Below, one piece after another: positions 1-7,663 of a stretch of 14,694 nucleotides of DNA. The translations under genes and the position numbers were made by a program. Source of the stretch: Gammaproteobacteria bacterium (GTDB lineage Bacteria; Pseudomonadota; Gammaproteobacteria; CAJXQU01). The stretch lies in NCBI GenBank assembly GCA_026984275.1, contig JALSSM010000083.1:1-14694 (forward strand). The letters are read 5' to 3'. Every line of letters begins with the position of its first letter. The first letter of the stretch is position 1. The notes beneath the pieces are model-generated. The model worked only from the letters and a program-made list of their open reading frames with translations. It searched no databases and was not told the DNA's origin.

Positions 1-10
1 CGCCTGTTGA

Positions 11-1477
11 TTAGCTTACATCTATCATCTGCACTGTTCCATCCGGAAGCGTCTCGGCAATCGCACCTTTCGGTTCTTCCATGAAAAGAATGGTTATGAC
101 GCCTAACACCGCTGCCCCGCAGATCACAAAGAAAAATGTCTGTGGCGTTACCATGGAATAAATCGTCAGAAAGACCACGGCTCCAACATTACCGTAAGCC
201 CCTGCCATGCCTGCAATCTGGCCCGTTAGACGACGCTTGATCAGAGGAATAATTGCAAATACAGCACCTTCTGCAGATTGTACAAAAAAGGAACATGCCA
301 TCATCACCAGCACGGCAAGAGCAATTGGCCAGCTTGATGTGATCTGTGACATGGCAAAATAACCGATGGCCAAACCTGTAAGCAGAATTATCAAGGTCTT
401 TCTACGTCCAAACTTGTCGCTGATCCAGCCCCCACCAGGTCGTGCTACCAGATTCATGAAAGCATAACCGGAAGCCAGCAAACCCGCATGTACCTGCGTC
501 AACTCAAAAGTATCCATAAAGAACAATGGCAACATGGAAATCACGGCCAGTTCAGAACCAAAAGCCAGAAAGTACGCCAGATCCAGAATAGCTACCTGTT
601 TGAACGAATAGCGATCAATTTCCGGCACTTTTTTTGTCAGCACACCCTTGTTGACCTGTATGACATGGTAACTCTGATAAAGGTAAACCAGAAAGAGTCC
701 AACATAGATCATCGTCGCACCTGTCGATCCGATCATTTCAAGATTTGCCAGTTTCCAGGTCAGCAATGCTAATGCCAGATACATGGGGATATTCATCAGC
801 AGATAGAAGATCAGATCACCCTTGCTACTGACTTCCATTGCGCCGGTTTTTTTCGGCTTGAAATAAGTAGAGCCCTTTGGCGTGTCTGTCACATTAAAGA
901 AATAAACGAATGAATAAACCAGTGCCATGACACCCGTCACAACGATGGCATATCGCCAGCCTTCATCACCACCAAAGGCCAGTGCAATTGTCGGTAAAGC
1001 CATTGCGGCGGCGGCCGAACCGAAATTTCCCCAACCTCCATATATACCTTCAGCCACCCCCATTTGTTTAGCAGGAAACCATTCACTGATCATGCGGATA
1101 CCGATCACAAAACCGGCACCGACAAAACCCAGCAGAAAACGAGTGATCGCCAGTGTCTCAAAACTATCAGCAGCCGCAAAAAAGAAACAGATAATGGCAG
1201 CAATAAATAGCAGGCCAGAATAAGTTTTTTTCGGCCCAAGTGTATCAACTAACATGCCGATGACGATTCTTGCCGGTATCGTCATGGCAACATTAAGAAT
1301 GAGCAGTGTTTTAACCTGCTCTGCGGTCAGACCAAAGGTCTCTTTGATAGATGCCATCAGAGGGGCGTGGTTAAACCAGACAACGAAGGTGATAAAAAAA
1401 GCCACCCATGTCATATGCAGGATTTTGATCTTACCTGTAAACGATAATAAATTAAGAGAGTGTTTTTCTTCACTCAT
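11..1477 (-). CDS. narK: NarK-family nitrate/nitrite transporter (MFS)
   Basis: Inner-membrane major facilitator protein of 488 residues that should move nitrate in and/or nitrite out for nitrate respiration or assimilation. About twelve hydrophobic segments are visible. The family's two glycine/asparagine signatures are present: GWGNFG at residues 149-153 region and GAYGNVG at about 426-432. Two conserved substrate-binding arginines are likely R70 (IPAR, in the second membrane segment) and R346 (VARPGGG). The MFS loop motif after the eighth segment reads GGWISDKFGRRK. The ATG at 1477 is preceded by AGGAG at good spacing. The gene is transcribed toward the left edge, so what follows it is outside the window; in many proteobacteria narK precedes narGHJI, but that is inference here. 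Assignment to the NNP family is firm; the transport mode (symport or antiport) cannot be read from the sequence. Confidence 0.93.
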   Translation of the reverse strand: MSEEKHSLNLLSFTGKIKILHMTWVAFFITFVVWFNHAPLMASIKETFGLTAEQVKTLLILNVAMTIPARIVIGMLVDTLGPKKTYSGLLFIAAIICFFFAAADSFETLAITRFLLGFVGAGFVIGIRMISEWFPAKQMGVAEGIYGGWGNFGSAAAAMALPTIALAFGGDEGWRYAIVVTGVMALVYSFVYFFNVTDTPKGSTYFKPKKTGAMEVSSKGDLIFYLLMNIPMYLALALLTWKLANLEMIGSTGATMIYVGLFLVYLYQSYHVIQVNKGVLTKKVPEIDRYSFKQVAILDLAYFLAFGSELAVISMLPLFFMDTFELTQVHAGLLASGYAFMNLVARPGGGWISDKFGRRKTLIILLTGLAIGYFAMSQITSSWPIALAVLVMMACSFFVQSAEGAVFAIIPLIKRRLTGQIAGMAGAYGNVGAVVFLTIYSMVTPQTFFFVICGAAVLGVITILFMEEPKGAIAETLPDGTVQMIDVS

Positions 1478-1819
1478 GATGCTTGCTCCTGGTTTCTAAA
1501 TAAAAATTTCATGGCAAATCAGCACACCCGGAACACAGTAATTTCGAAGTATTTAAGCACTACAATGTTCTAATTGGCGAAGCATCATTGCTCGCATGAA
1601 CTCCTTTATTGCAAGCAGCTTGCCAATTCTACCTGTACCATCTATCTATATGTTTTATAAAACAATTATTGACTTATTTTGAGAAAATAAACTTTTATGG
1701 AGGGGTGGGAATGGCACGACTCCAGTGCAATAATCTTCTGTTCGCATCGAAATGGTGCACTGCAATGTGTACTGCCTTGTCTCGTTTTAGTGTTTATAAA
1801 AATTGAACGGCCAGCTTCC
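1478..1819. other. narK upstream region with palindromes and short ORFs
   Basis: About 340 bp without a convincing gene. It contains an exact 14-bp palindrome TGTTTTATAAAACA (1651-1664), an inverted repeat TTATTTT-GAG-AAAATAA (1674-1690), a GCAAG/CTTGC hairpin near 1610-1626, and inverted arms CAGTGCA (1723-1729) and TGCACTG (1756-1762). A minus-strand 14-codon ORF (1553-1597) follows AAAGGAG and could be a leader peptide for narK, although the spacing is short. A plus-strand 31-codon ORF (1711-1806, MARLQCNN...) follows GGAGGGG. I recognise neither product. I looked for an FNR box (TTGAT-N4-ATCAA) and did not find one. These are candidate regulatory elements only. Confidence 0.3.
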
Positions 1820-1853
1820 AAAAAAAAGCCCCGGTAAGAAACCAGGGCCTTTT
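1820..1853 (-). terminator. Rho-independent terminator after the DUF1097 gene
   Basis: Read on the minus strand, AAAAGGCCCTGG is followed by a 7-nt loop and CCGGGGC, then eight T residues. The stem has a GC core with G-T wobbles and can extend into the flanking A/T tracts. It lies about 45 bp past the stop codon of the DUF1097 gene and is well placed to end that transcript before narK. The flanking A and T tracts may also make it work in the other direction. Confidence 0.8.
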
Positions 1854-1896
1854 CGAACTTCTTTTCTGACCTGAAAAATAAGATCAGTTTTTTTTC

Positions 1897-2421
1897 TTAT
1901 TCGCTGGTTAAAGCACCAGCAACTTTCCCAGATATAATACCAAAAAGCGCACCTGTCACCATTGAAGCAGCCACAGTGATCAAGGCATTGTCCGCCGGAA
2001 CACTACTCATTAAATTCTCCAGACTTAATTTATCAGGGGTCTGGAGCAGGAAAGCAAAGGTACTCGCATAGCCAAGCACACTTGCCGGTATCGTCGCCAA
2101 TGCAGGTATATTTGCTGCGAGACACATGATCAGGACAGTAATGCCGACAACAATTGCTGCCCAGACCGGTAGCCCCAGTGATTCTGCCATGGGGATTTTA
2201 AGAATAACGAATGCCGCAACCCATGCGCAGATAGCACCAAAGATTGTACAAACGATCGTATTAATCAGCGCACTACCATCACCGCCAACCGCAAAAAAAG
2301 TGGCCCAGGCGACAAACACAGCCCAGATCATGATTATTCCGGAAAGCGGACCAAGCGCCAGCCATGTTGCAACACCACCTAGAACACCAATACTTAAGGA
2401 TAAAGCTGTAAGACTTTTCAT
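1897..2421 (-). CDS. DUF1097 family small inner-membrane protein
   Basis: A 174-residue, very hydrophobic protein with five or six membrane segments, rich in Ala, Gly, Ile and Val, with a GGDGS loop after the second segment. The overall pattern resembles the DUF1097 family, to which the uncharacterised E. coli protein YcdZ is thought to belong. No catalytic residues are apparent and no function is established; a transporter or channel role is only a guess. The ATG at 2421 is preceded by GGAGG at 7-nt spacing, so the start is well supported. The gene stands alone, between its own terminator and a long empty stretch upstream. Its position beside narK does not by itself show a shared role. Confidence 0.7.
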   Translation of the reverse strand: MKSLTALSLSIGVLGGVATWLALGPLSGIIMIWAVFVAWATFFAVGGDGSALINTIVCTIFGAICAWVAAFVILKIPMAESLGLPVWAAIVVGITVLIMCLAANIPALATIPASVLGYASTFAFLLQTPDKLSLENLMSSVPADNALITVAASMVTGALFGIISGKVAGALTSE

Positions 2422-2927
2422 AGAGAGACCTCCACCAGGGTTATAATTATTATGCTGATTTTTCAGCTTGTTATTTTTCCAAGGCTCCCATCATCCTCGA
2501 AGGCTCTATCATCCTCCTGCTAATTACAAATTACAAATTGTGTCGATTTGTCACTTCGTGGAGATTCGATTTCGTAGGGATTCGATGACATAAGTTATAC
2601 AAGTCTTCAGAAACTAATCGCCACAATTTGCTCAAAAATAAAACTATCATCAGTGCTTATGCCAGTGATGGCAATAACATGAAAGAATCAGGAGATTATT
2701 TTGTCTTACACTATTTGCGGGTTAGTCGGTTGATTACCGATAAGAAAAGACAAATATCAAGACCTGGCACTGTCGAGTAATGACTGGATGAACCACGAAC
2801 CACAGAGTCACTTTCTTGATGTAGCCAGAGACCGAAATAAATAAAAAAGACACACACAGAATTATGGGAACACAATATTCATTATCAACTACCATCTTCA
2901 ACTCAGGTTTTTTCACATCGAGTTTCT
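2422..2927. other. Intergenic region with short repeats and an inverted repeat
   Basis: About 500 bp with no gene I can support. It should hold the DUF1097 promoter, but I see no clear consensus. Two imperfect copies of an 18-bp unit (AAGGCTCCCATCATCCTC and AAGGCTCTATCATCCTC) lie in tandem at 2481-2518. A 7-bp unit ATTACAA is repeated at 2523-2539. An inverted repeat TTTGTCTT (2700-2707) / AAGACAAA (2747-2754) encloses a smaller hairpin CGGT-TGATT-ACCG (2727-2739). A GTG-initiated 60-codon minus-strand ORF (2734-2916) just after the permease gene has one hydrophobic segment but no good ribosome site and is probably not a gene. Confidence 0.4.
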
Positions 2928-3704
2928 TTATTGTTCGGTGTTCGCCGGGATTGCAAAGGAACCGATAGAGAACAGTATGCGAGCAAGAACCGCCATAATT
3001 CCCAGCAACCAGACGACGACGGGGCCTGCTGGTAAATCAAAAGCAGATGAGAGCAGAAGTCCTCCCCCAAAGGCCAGGATACCAATTCCATATCCTGTCA
3101 TCACCCCATTCACAGCGCCAAGTTTTCTGACTGCAAGAGCAGGAATGATCAGACAGGCAAACACCAGATAAACACCAACGACCTGCACAGATGCGGTTAT
3201 TGCCAGAGAGAAAAGCAGGTAAAACCGACGCCCCTGGTATCCCAACCCGATCCAGATTAGCAATATTACGGCATACAGCGCAGCCATCCAGCCCAGTTGC
3301 TGCCAACGTACCCACAATAATTGACCGGCCAGTAGTTCCTGAAGATGTTCGGCACCATGAGGGTTGCCGATGCTAAGTATTAACGAGCCACTGGCTGCCA
3401 TTACAAAACTGATACCAATCAGAGCTTCCTGCTGTTTTGGCCAGAAACGCTCAAACCCATGCAACATCAAAGCACCTGCCAGAGCCGCACTCAAGGCGGC
3501 TGCCTGAGTTTCCCATCCCCCTTCTGGCCAACCCAATTGTTGTGCTGCCACCACCCCCATGACAGCAATCTGGGCAATGGCTAAATCTATGAAAATGATC
3601 CCTCGACGTAAGACTTCGCGCCCCAGCAACACGTGGGTGCTCAACACCAACAATCCCGCTGCCAATGGTGCTCCAATCACATTCCAATCAAGATTTTCCA
3701 TCAT
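2928..3704 (-). CDS. znuB: Zinc/manganese ABC transporter permease (ZnuB-like)
   Basis: Inner-membrane channel subunit of a metal ABC importer (ABC-3 permease family), 258 residues, close to the usual length for ZnuB. About eight hydrophobic segments are visible. The family motif between segments one and two is recognisable as RGIIFIDLAIAQIAVMG at about 34-50. The start codon overlaps the stop of the upstream binding-protein gene in an ATGA arrangement, so the two are almost certainly translationally coupled. A functional importer also needs an ATPase subunit (ZnuC), and none is encoded between the binding protein and permease or just downstream. The metal is inferred from the ZnuA-like neighbour; manganese or iron cannot be excluded. 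Confidence 0.88.
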   Translation of the reverse strand: MMENLDWNVIGAPLAAGLLVLSTHVLLGREVLRRGIIFIDLAIAQIAVMGVVAAQQLGWPEGGWETQAAALSAALAGALMLHGFERFWPKQQEALIGISFVMAASGSLILSIGNPHGAEHLQELLAGQLLWVRWQQLGWMAALYAVILLIWIGLGYQGRRFYLLFSLAITASVQVVGVYLVFACLIIPALAVRKLGAVNGVMTGYGIGILAFGGGLLLSSAFDLPAGPVVVWLLGIMAVLARILFSIGSFAIPANTEQ

Positions 3705-4597
3705 TTCACCGTTGATAACAGTGACAGTGTACGGTCGTACAGTTTGAATAGATCGCCTGCCTGAGCATCGCCACCTACCGTAAAAGGCAGAACCAATTTG
3801 GGAATATGCGCATGATCGGATAACCAGGCACTGGGACGTTCATCCTGATAGGCAGCACGGATCACGGCTTTGGCTGGTTGCGCTTTGAGAGTGTTGAGGA
3901 CTTTGGACAGATCTGTCGTGCTGGGCGGCACGCCTGGTTTGGGTTCCAGAGTGGCGACACGCTTTATACCCAACCATTGTTCCAGATAAATCCAGCCATT
4001 GTGCTGCACAACAATGGGCAAACCTTTCAGCGCTTTTCCCTGCTCATCCCAACGCTGTAATGCTTTATTCCAGCGTTTGTTGAAATCTGTGAGACGTTGT
4101 TGGTAATAATCTGCATTGTCACTGTCAATCTGGATGAGTCGTTGCCCCAACAACTGGGCGACTTTAAGAATATTATGTGGATTGGTTTGAATATGGGGAT
4201 TGCCAAAAGGATGCACATCTCCCTGGGATCGGTCGAGTTTGGCAGGACGATCCAATAAGGCGATCGCAGAGGTGGCCTCCACATAACCCGGTTTACCTGG
4301 CTGTACTTTGGTATTGTTCGCCCGCCGTAACAGTACCGGCAACCAACCTATTTCCAGATCTGCCCCTGTACAGACCAGCAAATCGGCACGATGCAAGCGT
4401 GAAATCAGACTGGGACGCGCCTGAATATGGTGGGGATCCTGCAAAGCTGTCGTTGCGATGGTGACATCCACTTTTTCACCACCCAGTTCTTTGGCCAATG
4501 CGCCCCACTCAGGTTCGCAAGCAAAGGTTTTAAGGCTGGCCTGAGCTGAAAGACTAAACCCCATCAACAGAAAAAATACTATCAATATTTTCTTCAT
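3701..4597 (-). CDS. znuA: Periplasmic zinc-binding protein of an ABC importer (ZnuA-like)
   Basis: A 298-residue cluster A-I metal-binding protein that captures Zn(II) in the periplasm and delivers it to the permease. A signal peptide is evident (MKK, hydrophobic core, cleavage probably after AQA at about residue 20). The three expected histidine ligands are visible: H56 in DPHHIQARPS, H135 in GNPHIQTNPHN and H199 in VVQHNGW. An acidic candidate for the fourth position lies in the AAYQDERPS segment. The long His/Asp-rich loop of many ZnuA proteins is missing; only a short HPFGNPH stretch remains. The ATG at 4597 is served by GAGGA overlapping the stop of the upstream barrel gene, 10 bp away, and the gene overlaps the permease by 4 bp. 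A lead within one operon is therefore firm; zinc rather than manganese is likely but not proven. Confidence 0.9.
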   Translation of the reverse strand: MKKILIVFFLLMGFSLSAQASLKTFACEPEWGALAKELGGEKVDVTIATTALQDPHHIQARPSLISRLHRADLLVCTGADLEIGWLPVLLRRANNTKVQPGKPGYVEATSAIALLDRPAKLDRSQGDVHPFGNPHIQTNPHNILKVAQLLGQRLIQIDSDNADYYQQRLTDFNKRWNKALQRWDEQGKALKGLPIVVQHNGWIYLEQWLGIKRVATLEPKPGVPPSTTDLSKVLNTLKAQPAKAVIRAAYQDERPSAWLSDHAHIPKLVLPFTVGGDAQAGDLFKLYDRTLSLLSTVK

Positions 4598-4607
4598 TAT
4601 CTATTCC

Positions 4608-5924
4608 TCAGAATTGGTGAGCGCCGTGAGCACCCAGACTAACGATGTATTGCAGGATAAATCGATCATCACTCAGCAATTGAGCTTCATCGTGGGTATA
4701 TTGCAAACGTAATTGGCTGAATTCACTATGCCGCCATACGATCATGGCGGTCGTCTCCCAGGGATCGTGCCCCAGATTATCCAGTGCTGTACCCGCAAAG
4801 GATGCCCCGGTATCATCCGCACTCAGCCCCGAACCTCGCAAGCCTATTTGCCAGCCAGGCATGAACTGATAGGCCACTTGTGAATACCAGCCAAACTGGT
4901 TGCCATCATAGATATTAAAGTTCTGTCCGCCAGGTGCAAACTTTCCTGATTCATCCCGCCAGAACAAACCTCCCTGGAATACTGCATTATGGCGATAGGG
5001 ATTCCCTTGAGGCGCCCATTTCCACACCAGATCGGCGATTGCCAAATTGCTATCCCCGGTGAACAGATCTGGATTGCTTCCGTTACCGGATTCACGTTCC
5101 CTGGTATCCGCCGATAAATAAGACAAACCCAGCAACCAGCTATTACTCACACCAACATCACCGCCGGTATGAGCAAACAGACTCCAGCTACCAACACCAT
5201 GATTAGCCGATCCTCCTGCCGGATATTGTGCACCACGCATTAATTCACCACCCAGTTCCAAAAAGGTATCCGTCGGTGCTAACCAACGCAATTGAAGACC
5301 ATCATCTTTATAGACTGTATTAAGCATGGCTCGGTAAGGCAGTGGCCGATCGGCAAAATCATCAGTGTGAGTATGACGTTCATTCATATATCCAATAGCA
5401 GAAAAAAATCGCCCTGCCCTGAGGGTTAGTTCATAAGGCAATGCCTGGGTTTGCAACCAGGCTTCTTCCAGTTCCACTTCGGTACTACCACCAGCATCGG
5501 CAAGCGATAGCGTCAGATTGCCGTAATACAGGTCATCGATGCTGGCCTGTAAATTAAGCTCTGATTCCCCCAGGGAAAACCCCTGATCACCATTACCAGC
5601 TTCTGACCCGACACTAAACCCAGGTATAGAATCTCCCAGATCCTTTCTAAATGTTTGATAACGTCCTTCCAGGATCAAGGCAATGGCCGGATTAAAGGCA
5701 TTAGGACGACTTTGTTCCTGAACTGGGGCGGGGGCGGGTTGATTATTTACCTGTTGTGATTCCAGCTCTTCTATCCGGTCTTCAAGTGATTGAATTTGTT
5801 TCTTGTAGTTCTGCTGGATATCTTTCAATTGCTGTTTAAGTTGTGCAATATCCTGCGGTGTTTCAGCATGACACAAAGGTGCCATGCAACTGATCGCAGC
5901 AGCGAATAATATATTCTTTTTCAT
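4608..5924 (-). CDS. Outer-membrane beta-barrel protein, coiled-coil porin type, in zinc cluster
   Basis: A 438-residue predicted outer-membrane protein. Residues 1-20 form a signal peptide ending CHA. Residues about 22-58 form a coiled coil (repeated Q/K/L/E heptads), followed by a Pro/Ala/Gln linker to about 72, then a barrel of alternating hydrophobic and polar strands. The chain ends in Phe, as expected for BAM-assembled barrels, and the last residues GAHGAHQF are His-containing. The layout is that of a trimeric porin-like protein with an N-terminal periplasmic coiled coil. It lies 10 bp upstream of the ZnuA-like gene, so a role in letting zinc cross the outer membrane is likely by context. 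No TonB box or plug domain is seen, so it is not a TonB-dependent receptor. The substrate is inferred from location only. Confidence 0.82.
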   Translation of the reverse strand: MKKNILFAAAISCMAPLCHAETPQDIAQLKQQLKDIQQNYKKQIQSLEDRIEELESQQVNNQPAPAPVQEQSRPNAFNPAIALILEGRYQTFRKDLGDSIPGFSVGSEAGNGDQGFSLGESELNLQASIDDLYYGNLTLSLADAGGSTEVELEEAWLQTQALPYELTLRAGRFFSAIGYMNERHTHTDDFADRPLPYRAMLNTVYKDDGLQLRWLAPTDTFLELGGELMRGAQYPAGGSANHGVGSWSLFAHTGGDVGVSNSWLLGLSYLSADTRERESGNGSNPDLFTGDSNLAIADLVWKWAPQGNPYRHNAVFQGGLFWRDESGKFAPGGQNFNIYDGNQFGWYSQVAYQFMPGWQIGLRGSGLSADDTGASFAGTALDNLGHDPWETTAMIVWRHSEFSQLRLQYTHDEAQLLSDDRFILQYIVSLGAHGAHQF

Positions 5925-6080
5925 TTTCAGGATCCCATGAATAACATCGAAAACGCACGATAAAACGGTGCCTGTTCAATGGACTAACCAGTGGCTCGTA
6001 AAATACCAGCCTGCGTACAAGGTACTCGCTGCATATCGGTGATCAATACGGACAGACAAATACCTCTGAAAGAGTCATTT

Positions 6081-6386
6081 TCAGGAAAGAATAAAGGGAG
6101 GATCCCGGGCAGATAAGGGGGGTGTTTGTAAGGAGATATAAAAAGCAATTATCTCCACTGAAACAGCAACCAGTACATAGGCTGGCTGCATAACTTTTAT
6201 TGCAGTAGGCAGTAAACCCGTGGAGCTTCCAGCTTGCACCATACAAATCTGACATAATCTCGTTTCATCAGCTGATTCCTGGTGGTGATAATGCATCACA
6301 GCAACCAGTTGTACGATCAGTAAAATAGCTGCACAACTAATAACAAGATAGCGATTGTTCAGAGGTTTAGAAAAAGGTTTATGCAT
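6081..6386 (-). CDS. Small His/Cys membrane protein, DUF2946-like
   Basis: A 101-residue protein with a hydrophobic segment at about 14-31, an MHYHHQ cluster (H32, H34, H35), a CQIC pair (C45, C48), a second hydrophobic segment at about 67-86, and an ARDPP tail. A short protein with His and paired Cys between membrane segments and a terminal R-x-PP motif fits the DUF2946 type found beside metal genes. A metal-binding or metal-sensing accessory role is plausible but unproven. The ATG at 6386 lacks a strong ribosome site. A consensus TTGACA lies at 6430-6435 (minus strand), but the best -10 match gives only a 15-bp spacer. The gene is 156 bp upstream of the barrel gene, on the same strand, and is probably the first gene of the cluster. 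Confidence 0.65.
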   Translation of the reverse strand: MHKPFSKPLNNRYLVISCAAILLIVQLVAVMHYHHQESADETRLCQICMVQAGSSTGLLPTAIKVMQPAYVLVAVSVEIIAFYISLQTPPLSARDPPFILS

Positions 6387-6465
6387 CGAAAAATTAGGAC
6401 TGCTTAAATTGATAAAGGTTTCATAGTACTGTCAACTTCTTCTTCGTAACTCTGGCAAGGACAAG

Positions 6466-6484
6466 TCTGCTCGTGACGAGCAGA
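6466..6484. promoter_or_regulatory. Perfect palindrome at the zinc cluster start site
   Basis: TCTGCTCG-TGA-CGAGCAGA, two exact 8-bp arms around a 3-bp centre. It lies immediately downstream of a TATAAT hexamer on the minus strand, so the expected transcription start falls inside it. It could be a repressor operator or a stabilising hairpin at the 5' end of the RNA. It does not resemble the enterobacterial Zur box (TGTTAT-type arms). No T-tract follows it on the minus strand, so it is a poor terminator. Confidence 0.5.
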
Positions 6485-6486
6485 TG

Positions 6487-6514
6487 ATTATACCGACCAT
6501 TAAAAGTCATTCAA
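6487..6514 (-). promoter_or_regulatory. Candidate sigma-70 promoter for the zinc cluster
   Basis: On the minus strand, TTGAAT (6514-6509, four of six matches to the -35 consensus) is followed after 16 bp by TATAAT (6492-6487, six of six). It lies between the TRAP binding-protein gene and the DUF2946-like gene and points at the latter. Confidence 0.5.
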
Positions 6515-6523
6515 GAAAGCGCT

Positions 6524-6538
6524 GATCAAGTCGTGATC
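6524..6538 (-). terminator. Weak hairpin after the TRAP binding-protein gene
   Basis: GATCA-N5-TGATC, 10 bp past the stop codon. On the minus strand it is followed by AGCGCTTTCTT, a poor T-tract. It could partially terminate the upstream transcript before the zinc cluster promoter, but the stem is only 5 bp. Confidence 0.25.
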
Positions 6539-6548
6539 CGAAAGAAAT

Positions 6549-7652
6549 CTACTTCATGGCAGCGCGTCGGTATGCTCCTTCAGATATCGCATCCCATTGT
6601 GAGTTTTGCTTACTGAATGTCTCGTAATTGTCATAGACCTTTTTGAACACTGGATCTTTTGCTGCTTCTTCCTGTAAGACCTCTTTTGTCAGGCGTTTAA
6701 ATTCGGCCAGAACTTCTGCGGGGAATTCGAGGATTTCAATATTGCTGTGTTTTTCCCTTAATTCCTGTAATGCTTGCTGATTTTTGACATCAAATTCAGC
6801 ATGCATCCAGACATTGTTCGCTGCCGCAGCGACTTCGATGGTCTTCTGTAAGTCCGGTGAAAGTGAGTTCCATGCCGCCTGGTTGATCAATAATTCCAGT
6901 GCCGGACCCGGTTCGTGCCAGCCGGGATAGTAATAATATTTTGCAGCACGCTCCAGACCCAATCGAAGATCATGGTAGGGTCCGACCCACTCTGTTGCAT
7001 CAATCGTATTTCTTTCCAGTGCCGTATAGATTTCACCTCCAGCCATCAACACAGGATTACCACCAGCCTTTGCCAACACCTTTCCACCCAATCCGGGAAT
7101 ACGCATTTTCAGTCCTTTCAGATCAGCAATGCTTTCGATCTTTTTGTTAAACCAGCCGCCCATCTGAACGCCAGTATTACCCATAGGAAATGCTTTTAGT
7201 TTATAAGGTTTATAGATTTCATCCCAAAGCTTGATTCCGTCACCGGCATAAAGCCAGGCATTAACACCACTGGCTGTCATCCCAAATGGAACGGTGGTCA
7301 TGAACTGTGCTGCCGGCACTTTTCCTGCCCAGTAATAAGCCGCACCGTGTCCCATCTCGACAGAACCTTGTGTCACGGCATCAAACACGCCCAAGGGTGG
7401 AACCAGTTGACCACCTGCGTAGACTTTAATGTTAAGTCGCCCATTGCTCATAGTTTTGACATCTTTGGCAAAACGTTCAACACCCTCCTGAAACACCGGG
7501 AAGTTTGCTGGCCAGGTGGTGACCAGTTTCCATTTGTAGGTTTTGCCGGCATCGGCTGACACAGTTCCTGATCCGGATGTTTCCTGTTCGTTACACCCTG
7601 AACTCATAACCAGTGCGGTGAAAATAATGACGATTGATAGAATTTTATTCAT
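6549..7652 (-). CDS. TRAP transporter solute-binding lipoprotein (DctP/TakP type)
   Basis: A 367-residue extracytoplasmic binding protein for a tripartite ATP-independent periplasmic transporter, which takes up organic acids using ion gradients. Residues 1-20 form a lipoprotein signal ending SSGC, so Cys20 should be lipidated and anchor the protein to a membrane. The family arginine that grips the carboxylate is likely R184 in LKMRIPGLGG, and the ALERNTIDATEWVGP segment (about 211-225) is typical of the subgroup that includes the 2-oxoacid binder TakP. The ATG at 7652 follows AAGGA at 9-nt spacing. It begins 11 bp after the uvrD stop, so it may be cotranscribed with uvrD. No DctQ or DctM membrane subunit is present in the window. 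The ligand class is an inference from family resemblance. Confidence 0.9.
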   Translation of the reverse strand: MNKILSIVIIFTALVMSSGCNEQETSGSGTVSADAGKTYKWKLVTTWPANFPVFQEGVERFAKDVKTMSNGRLNIKVYAGGQLVPPLGVFDAVTQGSVEMGHGAAYYWAGKVPAAQFMTTVPFGMTASGVNAWLYAGDGIKLWDEIYKPYKLKAFPMGNTGVQMGGWFNKKIESIADLKGLKMRIPGLGGKVLAKAGGNPVLMAGGEIYTALERNTIDATEWVGPYHDLRLGLERAAKYYYYPGWHEPGPALELLINQAAWNSLSPDLQKTIEVAAAANNVWMHAEFDVKNQQALQELREKHSNIEILEFPAEVLAEFKRLTKEVLQEEAAKDPVFKKVYDNYETFSKQNSQWDAISEGAYRRAAMK

Positions 7653-7663
7653 TGTGAGTTTCC

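Noticed and set aside
1711..1728. Possible sigma-54 promoter (TGGCACG ... TGCA)
   Set aside because: The distance between the GG and GC elements is 2 bp too long for a -24/-12 promoter.
2679..2780. 34-codon plus-strand ORF (MKESGDYF...)
   Set aside because: No ribosome site and no recognised product; it overlaps the inverted repeat and is too short to support.
2734..2916. 60-codon minus-strand ORF after the ZnuB-like gene with one hydrophobic segment
   Set aside because: It starts at GTG with no good ribosome site, shows no recognisable family, and its codons look like chance in AT-rich DNA.
5925..6080. Possible Zur half-site (GATGTTATTCAT, minus strand) before the barrel gene
   Set aside because: Only one arm resembles the TGTTAT motif; the other half is not conserved.
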